From positions 1 through 56,295 of the forward strand of contig CADCBO010000027.1 in the NCBI GenBank assembly GCA_902799685.1: DNA of 56,295 nucleotides. Direction: 5' to 3'. The position numbers and the translations under genes were made by a program. Source of the stretch: an uncultured Bacteroidales bacterium. Its GTDB lineage: Bacteria; Bacteroidota; Bacteroidia; Bacteroidales; Bacteroidaceae. The notes beneath the pieces were generated by a model. The model was not told the origin of the DNA and made no database searches. It saw nothing but the letters and a program-made list of their open reading frames with translations. Each line of letters opens with the position of its first letter. The stretch's first letter is position 1. Below are positions 16,991 through 23,936 of this stretch, piece after piece.

Positions 16991-17023
16991 GAAAACGAGT
17001 TGTCGGGATGACAACTCGTTTTC
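16991..17023. repeat. Perfect palindrome upstream of the bifunctional nuclease operon
   Basis: GAAAACGAGTTGTC and its complement GACAACTCGTTTTC face each other across 5 bases. A third half-copy, GAAACGAGTTATT, begins at 17037, after a smaller palindrome (CTGCG TTTA CGCAG). This places it 37 bases before the -7 box of the next gene. There is no T-run directly after the hairpin; it may terminate rlmI weakly or act as an operator. Confidence 0.6.
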
Positions 17024-17059
17024 TGCGTTTACGCAGGAAACGAGTTATTACCTTTTTTA

Positions 17060-17067
17060 TACCTTTG
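17060..17067 (+). promoter_or_regulatory. -7 box of the bifunctional nuclease-rsmE-truA operon
   Basis: TACCTTTG matches TAnnTTTG. Only 7 bases separate it from the ATG at 17075, so the predicted mRNA has almost no leader. Confidence 0.55.
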
Positions 17068-17074
17068 CATCTGT

Positions 17075-17668
17075 ATGGGAGAGAACAGAAAGATAGAGTT
17101 GATTGTAGGGGAGATACTGAACCGCAAACCATCGGATCTGGCGCTTATTGCACTGCTTAAGGAAAAGGAGGCCTCGAGCGACGGATTGCGCTGCCTGCCG
17201 GTGCTGGTAGGCCCTCTTGAGGCTCAGGCCATCATTGTGAGCCTGTTCCGTCACCGTATTCCGCGCCCGGGCATTTATGACCTTTACCTTAATACCATGA
17301 AGCAGTTTGACGCTCATCTTACGGAAGTCGATATCTACCGTATAAGCAGCGGGATATTCTACTCACACCTGTTTATGGAGCGTGACGGCAACACGTCATA
17401 CATAGACTGCCGTACATCGGATGCCCTGGCAGTTGCGGTGCGCAGCAACATACCTATTTATATTGAGGAGGACCTGTTGGAGCGCAACTGCGTACGCCTG
17501 CAGCCTGACGGGGCCTATTCCCTGCCCATATCGACAGCCAGCACCAAGGTACTCAAGGAGGCAATGGAGCAGGCTATAGCCACCGAGAACTATGAGTTTG
17601 CTGCCCGCCTGCGTGACGAGATAAACAGCCGCGGCCAGAGCGATGAAAGTGATGCGGACCTAATATAA
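17075..17668 (+). CDS. Bifunctional nuclease domain (DUF151) protein with UVR motif
   Basis: 197 residues. Residues 1-~130 match the bifunctional nuclease fold (KIELIVGEI, VLVGPLEAQAIIVSLF, FYSHLFMERDGNTSYIDCRT, SDALAVAVRSNIPIY). Residues ~160-190 (LKEAMEQAIATENYEFAARL) form a UvrB/UvrC-type UVR helical hairpin. The family has reported in vitro nuclease activity in plants; its bacterial role is open. The fold begins immediately after the first Met, which supports this start despite the very short leader. It heads a tight operon with rsmE, truA and a DUF3256 gene. Confidence 0.88.
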   Translation: MGENRKIELIVGEILNRKPSDLALIALLKEKEASSDGLRCLPVLVGPLEAQAIIVSLFRHRIPRPGIYDLYLNTMKQFDAHLTEVDIYRISSGIFYSHLFMERDGNTSYIDCRTSDALAVAVRSNIPIYIEEDLLERNCVRLQPDGAYSLPISTASTKVLKEAMEQAIATENYEFAARLRDEINSRGQSDESDADLI

Positions 17669-17673
17669 GCCAT

Positions 17674-18381
17674 ATGTGGTTATTCTATACTCCCGATATA
17701 TCAGTTGATATGGAGCTACCTCAGGAGGAGGCTGGTCACTGCATCCGCGTACTCCGCATGAAGGAGGGTGACCGCATACGTTTGACCGATGGAAAGGGCT
17801 CTTTTTACGATGCGGTGATAAGTGCTGTATCCGGCAAGCGTTGCATGGTGCATATAGAGAACAAGGAAGAGCAGACGCCGTTATGGAGCGGCCATCTGCA
17901 TATAGCGGTGGCCCCCACCAAACTGATGGACCGCAACGAGTGGTTTGTGGAAAAGGCTGTAGAGATAGGCGTGGATGAGATAACGTTCCTAAAAACAGAC
18001 CATTCGGAGCGTGACGTCATAAAGATGGAGCGCATTGAGAAGATTGCGGTATCTGCTATGAAGCAGTCGCAGAAAGCCACTCTGCCTATACTGAACGGAA
18101 TGACATCGCTGCGCAGTTTCATTGAGCGCGGTTTTAACGGCGACAAGTTCATAGCGCACTGTGAGCCTGGCAGCAAAGTCCTCTTGCAGGATGCCGTGGT
18201 GCCGGGACACAACTCACTTGTACTTATCGGCCCGGAGGGTGATTTCAGTCCCGTGGAGATAGAAATGGCTCTTAAGGCAGGATTCAAGCCTATTTCACTG
18301 GGGCCGTCGCGCCTTCGTACGGAGACTGCGGCACTTGTGGCCGTACATATTATGAACCTGGCAGGACAGAGTAGGGAATGA
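17674..18381 (+). CDS. rsmE: 16S rRNA (uracil-1498-N3)-methyltransferase
   Basis: 235 residues, normal RsmE length. PUA-like N-terminal part (EEAGHCIRVLRMKEGDRIRL), then a SPOUT knot: LHIAVAPTKLMDRNEWFVEK, LVLIGPEGDFSPVEIEMA and ISLGPSRLRTETAALVAVHI, the last forming the AdoMet-binding knot. It methylates U1498 of 16S rRNA. Starts 5 bases after the nuclease gene and overlaps truA by 4 bases (ATGA). Confidence 0.95.
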   Translation: MWLFYTPDISVDMELPQEEAGHCIRVLRMKEGDRIRLTDGKGSFYDAVISAVSGKRCMVHIENKEEQTPLWSGHLHIAVAPTKLMDRNEWFVEKAVEIGVDEITFLKTDHSERDVIKMERIEKIAVSAMKQSQKATLPILNGMTSLRSFIERGFNGDKFIAHCEPGSKVLLQDAVVPGHNSLVLIGPEGDFSPVEIEMALKAGFKPISLGPSRLRTETAALVAVHIMNLAGQSRE

Positions 18382-19127
18382 GATACTTCATATATCTGGA
18401 ATTTGACGGCAGCGCATACAGCGGATGGCAGATACAGCCGCACTCGCCGTCCGTTCAGCAGACTCTTGAGCAGTCTCTTGCACTGTTCCTGCGTCAGGAT
18501 GTGAGCGTGACCGGTGCCGGACGCACTGATGCGGGTGTGCATGCATCGGAAATGGTGGCGCATTTTGACCTTGATGAACCGCAGGATTGTGCCTGGATGC
18601 AGAATAAGCTGAACGGTATTCTGCCGGCAGACATAGCCGTACACCGCATTGTGCCGGTTAAGGCCGATGCGCACGCACGGTTCGATGCCATATCCAGGAC
18701 CTACAAGTATTACGTTACCCTGAACAAGAGCGCGTTCAATCGTGACTATTCCTGGTTCCTGCCCAATGAGCCCGACTTTGAGATGATGAACAGTGCGGCG
18801 GAAATACTGATGAAAACGGTGGTTTTTACAAGTTTCAGTAAACTTCATACCGATACCAAGACCAATGACTGCCGGGTGACCGAGGCCAAGTGGGAGGAAC
18901 TCCCTGACGGCTGGTGGGTATTTACCATAACTGCAGACCGTTTCCTTAGGAATATGGTACGCGCCATAGTAGGAACGTTGATGGAGGTGGGCCGCGGCAA
19001 ACTCACCGTTGACGGTTTCCAGCGCATCATTGAGAGCAAGGACCGCTGCTCGGCAGGTGATTCTGCACCGGCGCAAGGACTGTTCCTGCACAAGATTGTT
19101 TATCCTGATAACCTGTTCCTGATATGA
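18378..19127 (+). CDS. truA: tRNA pseudouridine(38-40) synthase
   Basis: 249 residues. The catalytic loop AGRTDAGVHA holds the essential Asp; YLEFDGSAYSGWQIQP at the N-terminus and FLRNMVRAIVGTLMEVGRGK near the C-terminus are standard TruA blocks. It isomerises uridines 38-40 in the anticodon stem-loop. ATGA overlaps on both sides couple it to rsmE and to the DUF3256 gene. A 428-codon open frame on the opposite strand here is a shadow of these two genes. Confidence 0.95.
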   Translation: MRYFIYLEFDGSAYSGWQIQPHSPSVQQTLEQSLALFLRQDVSVTGAGRTDAGVHASEMVAHFDLDEPQDCAWMQNKLNGILPADIAVHRIVPVKADAHARFDAISRTYKYYVTLNKSAFNRDYSWFLPNEPDFEMMNSAAEILMKTVVFTSFSKLHTDTKTNDCRVTEAKWEELPDGWWVFTITADRFLRNMVRAIVGTLMEVGRGKLTVDGFQRIIESKDRCSAGDSAPAQGLFLHKIVYPDNLFLI

Positions 19128-19756
19128 ATAGAAGAATATTTGCCATTTTACTGCTTAGCGTTGTTATGGCGGGCGTGGTCCGCGCAGAGGATCTCCGTTC
19201 ATTGTTCATAAACATGCCGGACTCCATTATGCCTGCACTGACCAAGAGCGAACGCATGGACTTTCTTGACTATATGGACAGCAATATGAAAGCCCGTGTA
19301 CAGAACAAGCTGGGAGGTGAGAGTGAGATGATTGAACTTAAGGAAGATATGTTGTCTGTCAGGACATCGCAGTCCGGCCGTATGGATATGGTACTGTTTC
19401 CTTATAAGAAAGGAACGAACCTGATTTGTATTATAAAGACAGTAACGGCGCAATATGATGACTCACGCCTTACGTTTTATAACGAGGACTGGACACCTGT
19501 AGGGAGCAAGAGTCTTATAGAACTGCCTCAGTTTGATGACTATCTGACTAGGGAGGCTCTGAAAAGCGATTCACTGGATGTGTTCAAGAAACAATCTATG
19601 CTCAGGCTGCAGTCCGTAACCCCGGTTGACGGTGCGCTTGAGTTCCGTTACACCTCACTGGACTACATTGGTGAGGATGCCGGGAAATACCGCTCCTGGC
19701 TTAAACCGGAACCTTTGCGCTATATCTGGAATGGCAAGCGTTTCAGGCGCAAATGA
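19124..19756 (+). CDS. Secreted DUF3256 protein
   Basis: 210 residues with a signal peptide (MNRRIFAILLLSVVMAGVVR, cleavage after A21). The mature start EDLRSLFINMPDSIMPAL is the DUF3256 signature, a family confined to Bacteroidales. No catalytic residues are recognisable; it is probably periplasmic. The start overlaps truA by 4 bases. Its stop codon TGA (19754-19756) lies within the arm of the inverted repeat that follows. Confidence 0.85.
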   Translation: MNRRIFAILLLSVVMAGVVRAEDLRSLFINMPDSIMPALTKSERMDFLDYMDSNMKARVQNKLGGESEMIELKEDMLSVRTSQSGRMDMVLFPYKKGTNLICIIKTVTAQYDDSRLTFYNEDWTPVGSKSLIELPQFDDYLTREALKSDSLDVFKKQSMLRLQSVTPVDGALEFRYTSLDYIGEDAGKYRSWLKPEPLRYIWNGKRFRRK

Positions 19757-19885
19757 TACAATTGGGGTCAGGCCCCTTTTGTATCATTTTTGATGATGTA
19801 TATAAAAATAAAGGTTCGGAGTCTGCATCCGAACCTTTTATCTTGAAAACAGTACAAAAGGGGTCTGACCCCAATTGTATCATTT
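19751..19885. repeat. REPIN-like inverted repeat between convergent genes, with internal terminator hairpin
   Basis: Arms 19751-19783 and 19853-19885 are 33 bp with one mismatch. Each arm starts AAATGATACAATTGGGGTCA and itself holds a small palindrome around GGGGTC-GACCCC. The TGA of each outer AAATGA is the stop codon of the flanking gene (DUF3256 on plus, rpmE2 on minus). Between the arms, AAAGGTTCGGA/TCCGAACCTTT (19810-19838) makes a hairpin flanked by A- and T-rich bases, a likely bidirectional terminator. Confidence 0.85.
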
Positions 19886-20137
19886 GCCTCCGCGGCTCTT
19901 TGCGTAGCGGCTCATGAACTTGTCCACGCGTCCGGCGGTATCGACCAGCTTTGACTTACCGGTGAAGAACGGGTGTGAAGTGTTAGAGATTTCAATCTTG
20001 ATCAGCGGATAGGTCTGACCTTCAAATTCGATTGTCTCCTTTGTGGCGCAGGTAGAGCGTGACAGGAAGCAATCACCGTTTGACATGTCCTTGAATACAA
20101 CAGGACGATAGTTCTCGGGATGAATACCTTTTTTCAT
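19880..20137 (-). CDS. rpmE2: 50S ribosomal protein L31, type B
   Basis: 85 residues. [20 protein letters not shown] is the type B L31 start, and the chain has the type B middle insertion ([20 protein letters not shown]). It lacks the CxxC zinc pair of type A L31, as expected for the zinc-independent form. It is the sole gene of its unit, with its own promoter at 20216-20246, and its stop codon lies in the REPIN arm. Confidence 0.96.
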   Translation of the reverse strand: MKKGIHPENYRPVVFKDMSNGDCFLSRSTCATKETIEFEGQTYPLIKIEISNTSHPFFTGKSKLVDTAGRVDKFMSRYAKSRGGK

Positions 20138-20215
20138 AATCTATTTTGTTTGTTAATACTCCATTATGTGCCCGCCGGAATATAGGCGGAACTAAGTCAT
20201 GGGGGTTTCAGCGCG

Positions 20216-20246
20216 CAAAGGTATGATTATTTGTTGTAATGGCAAA
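20216..20246 (-). promoter_or_regulatory. Promoter of rpmE2 (-7 and -33 boxes)
   Basis: On the minus strand TACCTTTG (20216-20223) matches the -7 box, and TTTG (20243-20246) lies exactly 19 bases upstream, the standard -33 spacing. The predicted leader is about 70 nt and contains a GC-rich hairpin (CCGCC/GGCGG around 20170-20190), possibly used for ribosomal-protein feedback, though that is a guess. Confidence 0.65.
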
Positions 20247-20321
20247 ATGTTTGTGGAAGTTTTTGCATAGCAGGAACAATAGGGCAATATAAATGCTAAC
20301 TTAGCGGATATTGAATGTTTT

Positions 20322-22487
20322 ATGTCGGGAATAAGGGAGAGTATTTATTCTAATCTTCTGTTTGAGGACCGTTGGATGATGATGGCTGACGGCCTGGTCA
20401 ATACCCTTAAGGTCTCGTTGTGGTCTATCCTGCTTGCAACCTTAATGGGCGGAATTCTTTGTGCTGTAAGAATGAATTCCCGGAACTGGTCCAGGACTGC
20501 GGTGAAATGGTATGTGGAACTGATGCGCGCTATCCCGCTGCTGGTGTTGCTCCTGCTTTTGTTCTATGTTGTTCTGGCAGATGTCTCCTTATCGTCCCTG
20601 TGGGTCTCCATTATATGCTTTACTCTCTATTTCAGCGCTTATTTCTGTGAGATATTCCGTTCCGGAATAGAGGGTGTGAACCGTGGACAGTGGGAGGCAG
20701 GTTTTGCTTTGGGACTCACTCCTTGGCGTACATTCATGAAGGTGATCCTGCCGCAGGCCCTAAAAAAGATAATCCCGGTCTATAAAGGCCAGATGATCAC
20801 TTTGGTCAAGAGTACGTCGATAATAGGCTATGTGGCTGTTGTGGATTTGACCAAGGCCGGCGATATCATACGATCACGCACGTTTGACGCTTTCTTTCCT
20901 TTGCTGCTTGTGGCTGCGGTCTATCTGTTGCTTACATTGATACTGGGAGCATTGCTGGACCTGTTTGAGAAGAGAGTCACCCCTAAAAGCCGTAATATTA
21001 AAGGGTTACTTGTTCTGGTTGCGGCTATACAGTTGTTCAGTTCCTGTACGGGAAAGACGCAGGATCTGTCGGGGGTAAACAGCATAGAGGATTTTAAAGG
21101 GCACAGTGTAGCTGTTGCAATGGGAAGCTCGTATGACCTTATGCTTTCAGAGATTGAAGGAGTTGATATCATAAGGCTGGGAGTGGGTGAACTGTTGGTG
21201 GCGGTAGAGAAGGGAAGAGCTGATTTCTGTATCATTGACCAGTATCAGGCCCGAATGCTGGATATGGAATCACGCGGCCTGGAAATAAAGTTTGACAACA
21301 TTCTAAAGGGTAATGCCGCTGCCGGATTCCGTAAGGAGGATTCGCTGCTTTGTTCCCGATTCAACGGTTATTTGAGTGGCATCAGAGCCTCCGGAGAGTA
21401 TGACAGATGGCTCGACGAGTGGAAATCGGCTTCAGATTCCATGGCCGATGCCTCCTTCCTGGTTCCCAAAGTTGAGAGTAAACCAGGTGGCAGGTCGCTC
21501 CACGTAGGAATAACCATTACTTATCCGTATCTTTTCCTCAAGGAAAACAGTCTGACCGGTATAGAGGTGGATATGTTCAACAGGTTCTGTGAACGGGCTG
21601 GATATCAGGTTGATTATGAAATATATGATTTCAGCGCTCTTATTCCGGCATTGAACTCCGGTAAAATAGATGTTATCCTGTCACACATGCGCAAGACTGA
21701 AGAACGTGCCAGACAGGTGCTTTTTTCCGATGCGTACATAGAAGGCGGAGGTGCTGCCGTATGCCGTAATGAAAATGGCAGGATTTCCGGCGAACGTGCC
21801 GGAATCCTGAGCCGCATTAAAGACAGTTTCAATAACAATCTTGTTGTGGAACAGCGTTGGAAACTGATGGCGGACGGACTGTGGGTAACCATTCAGATTT
21901 CAGTCCTGTCTATAGTGGCTGCTGTCATTGCAGGAATATTGATGTGCAGGTTGCGTATGAGCCGCAGGCGTACGGTGAGTTCGCCTACGGGATTTGTGAT
22001 TGACCTGTTGCGCGGAATACCGCTGCTGGTTATTCTGATGCTGATGTTCTATGTGATATTCGCTTCATCCAGGATAACAGGAACCTGGGTTACCGTGATG
22101 AGTTTCGGGTTGTACTATGGAGCATATTTCAGTGAGGTGTTCCGCACGGGAATGGAGAGCGTAGAGAGAGGACAATGGGAAGCCGGATTTGCCCTTGGAT
22201 TAGGAAAATTCCAGACATTCCGTAAGATTGCGCTTCCTCAGGCGCTGAGCCGGATAATACCTGTGCTGAAAGGTGAAGTGATTGCGCTTATAAAAATGAC
22301 ATCGGTAGTGGGTTATGTTGCGGTGGTTGATCTGACCAAGGCTAGTGATATAATCAGGGCGCGTACGCTGGATGCGTTTTTCCCGCTTATACTTGTGTCG
22401 GTTGTATATATAATTTTGGCTTGGCTGACAGGTTGGGGACTTAAAATCCTGGAAAGTCAACTTACTCCTAAAAGCAGAGAATCATGA
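20322..22487 (+). CDS. Amino-acid ABC importer: permease - permuted substrate-binding domain - permease fusion
   Basis: 721 residues in one chain. Residues 1-222 and 497-717 are two HisM/GlnP-type permease domains that are clearly duplicates: ADGLVNTLKVS vs ADGLWVTIQIS, and EAA loops EAGFALGLTPWRTFMKVILP (125-144) and EAGFALGLGKFQTFRKIALP (620-639). Between them, a lipoprotein-like segment (KGLLVLVAAIQLFSSC, Cys242) leads to the C-lobe of a SBP_bac_3 protein (250-370: SIEDFKGHSVAVAMGSS, GRADFCIID), then its N-lobe (390-485: LHVGITITYPYLFL, LTGIEVDMF, TEERARQVLFSDAY). The lobes are thus in reverse order. Arg462 and Asp306 match the residues that hold the ligand's carboxylate and amino group. 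The gene overlaps the ATPase gene by 4 bases. Substrate: a polar amino acid, inferred. Confidence 0.85.
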   Translation: MSGIRESIYSNLLFEDRWMMMADGLVNTLKVSLWSILLATLMGGILCAVRMNSRNWSRTAVKWYVELMRAIPLLVLLLLLFYVVLADVSLSSLWVSIICFTLYFSAYFCEIFRSGIEGVNRGQWEAGFALGLTPWRTFMKVILPQALKKIIPVYKGQMITLVKSTSIIGYVAVVDLTKAGDIIRSRTFDAFFPLLLVAAVYLLLTLILGALLDLFEKRVTPKSRNIKGLLVLVAAIQLFSSCTGKTQDLSGVNSIEDFKGHSVAVAMGSSYDLMLSEIEGVDIIRLGVGELLVAVEKGRADFCIIDQYQARMLDMESRGLEIKFDNILKGNAAAGFRKEDSLLCSRFNGYLSGIRASGEYDRWLDEWKSASDSMADASFLVPKVESKPGGRSLHVGITITYPYLFLKENSLTGIEVDMFNRFCERAGYQVDYEIYDFSALIPALNSGKIDVILSHMRKTEERARQVLFSDAYIEGGGAAVCRNENGRISGERAGILSRIKDSFNNNLVVEQRWKLMADGLWVTIQISVLSIVAAVIAGILMCRLRMSRRRTVSSPTGFVIDLLRGIPLLVILMLMFYVIFASSRITGTWVTVMSFGLYYGAYFSEVFRTGMESVERGQWEAGFALGLGKFQTFRKIALPQALSRIIPVLKGEVIALIKMTSVVGYVAVVDLTKASDIIRARTLDAFFPLILVSVVYIILAWLTGWGLKILESQLTPKSRES

Positions 22488-23563
22488 TTAAGGTAAGGCA
22501 TCTTAAGAAAGTTTTCAGAACGCCCGGCGGTGAGGAACTGACGGTTTTGAGGGACATAAACTGTGATATCCGGAAGGGAGAGGTGGTCTCCATAATAGGG
22601 CCGTCAGGTACCGGCAAGAGTACGCTTTTGAGATGTCTGAACCGCCTGGAAGAGCCTACGTCCGGGGTGATAGAGGTTGACGGGACGGATATTCTGGACC
22701 GCAGGACCGACATAAACCTAATCCGGCGCAGGATGGGTATGGTGTTCCAGAACTTCAATCTGTTTGAGCATCTCACCATTCTGGATAATCTGACTATGTG
22801 CCCTGTGACCCTGCTGGGAAAAAGCCGTGAGGAGGCTGAAAAAAAGGGAATGGAACTGCTTGGGACTGTGGGACTTCATGATAAGGCGGGCTGTCTGCCC
22901 CGTGAACTGTCCGGCGGTCAGAAACAGCGCGCTGCAATAGCCCGATGCCTGGCTATGGAACCGGAGATTATCCTCTTTGATGAACCTACATCGGCCTTGG
23001 ATCCTACTATGGTAAGTGAAGTCCTTGCTGTCATCAGGCATCTGGCAAACCAGGGCATGACCATGTGCATAGTGAGTCATGAGATGCAGTTTGTGCGTGA
23101 CGTGAGTACGCGGATCCTGTTCCTTAATGACGGCATCGTCTATGAAGAGGGTACCCCGGAACAGATATTTGAAAAACCGCAGAAACCTGTCACGAGAGCT
23201 TTCATAAACAGGATACGCACCCTTGAGTCAGTTCTTGAAAACCGTCATTTTGACTTGTATGGGTTATTTGGAAAAATCCATACATTCTGCGGTAAATACG
23301 GACTTGGAACAAAGGTCACTGATAAGGTTGAGCATATAACAGAGGAGATGCTTTGCGGGATAATGCCGTTCTGCGGTCCGGTAAGGCTGACCATAGAATA
23401 CAGCGAGAAGACATCCGGGCTCAGCATGACTTTTCGCCAGGAAAATGCAACCGGCAGCATACTTGACGTTACCGATGAAAATTCACTCTCCCTAATGATG
23501 GTCAGGGGAATGAGTACCTCTGTCCAAGAGCCGGAAATCGGTACAGTCTGCATTGAAATCTAA
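22484..23563 (+). CDS. Amino-acid ABC importer ATPase with extra C-terminal domain
   Basis: 359 residues; about 240 is normal for GlnQ/HisP. Walker A GPSGTGKS (39-46), Q-loop VFQNFNLF, signature LSGGQKQR (142-149), Walker B IILFDEP and switch His199 are all intact, so it should hydrolyse ATP. Residues ~245-359 form an additional domain with the order helix, helix, strands (VTDKVEHITEEMLCGIMPFC, VRLTIEYSEK, LSMTFRQEN, then SLSLMMVRGMSTSV). This loosely recalls an RsbW-type GHKL fold that lacks its nucleotide-binding residues. It could be a regulatory domain of the transporter. ATGA overlap couples it to the permease gene. Confidence 0.88.
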   Translation: MIKVRHLKKVFRTPGGEELTVLRDINCDIRKGEVVSIIGPSGTGKSTLLRCLNRLEEPTSGVIEVDGTDILDRRTDINLIRRRMGMVFQNFNLFEHLTILDNLTMCPVTLLGKSREEAEKKGMELLGTVGLHDKAGCLPRELSGGQKQRAAIARCLAMEPEIILFDEPTSALDPTMVSEVLAVIRHLANQGMTMCIVSHEMQFVRDVSTRILFLNDGIVYEEGTPEQIFEKPQKPVTRAFINRIRTLESVLENRHFDLYGLFGKIHTFCGKYGLGTKVTDKVEHITEEMLCGIMPFCGPVRLTIEYSEKTSGLSMTFRQENATGSILDVTDENSLSLMMVRGMSTSVQEPEIGTVCIEI

Positions 23564-23591
23564 CCTTTTGTGATAATCTTTCTAGGTGCAC

Positions 23592-23729
23592 AGAACTTTT
23601 TGGGGTATCAGTATCGGAAACCGTCGCCACCCTCGGCGCGTAAGAGGGAGGGGCCCGCTCCGAAGGAGTGGGAGGGTGAGCGTAACGAAGTGAAGCGAAG
23701 TTTCAGATACTGATACCCCAAAAAGTTCT
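23592..23729. repeat. Large palindromic (MITE/REPIN-like) element before fba
   Basis: Perfect 24-bp arms begin AGAACTTTTTGGGGTATCAG (23592-23615) and end with its complement (23706-23729). The interior has its own GC-rich inverted parts (CCACCCTC / GAGGGAGGGG / GGGAGGGTG) and an AACGAAGTGAAGCGAAG tail. A further GTGCACAGAA occurs just outside both arms, at 23587 and near 23739. No reading frame is present. It fills most of the 373-base gap between the ATPase gene and fba; the remaining ~200 bases hold the fba promoter region (TAATTTCG at about 23877). Confidence 0.75.
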
Positions 23730-23936
23730 ATCGGAAAAGTGCACAGAAGGCAATCGGCCAAAAGGGCGCTTTCATAAAGCGTTGCGAATGAAAGAAAAGA
23801 GACGTCCCTATATTAAACTTTGTGAAAGTGTGGATAACTTTCTCTCACATTTTATAAAAATAGAAGATTAAGATTGTAATTTCGCGGCTGAAATCAAAAT
23901 CGAGCAAAATATTAACTAAATAAAACATCAACTATT

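Noticed and set aside
17805-19091. A 428-codon open frame on the minus strand
   Set aside because: It lies exactly opposite rsmE and truA, both of which have all family motifs; its own translation is rich in Arg/Cys/His and has no recognisable domain.
20322-22487. Possibility that the permease fusion is two genes joined by a missed stop
   Set aside because: The frame is open throughout, both permease halves are complete, and no stop or start-like context occurs at the lipobox segment; a sequencing error cannot be fully excluded, but the single-chain reading is simplest.
23622-23705. Small RNA or coding gene inside the palindromic element
   Set aside because: No open frame of note and no promoter box; the GC-rich interior is itself inverted and fits a MITE-like structure.
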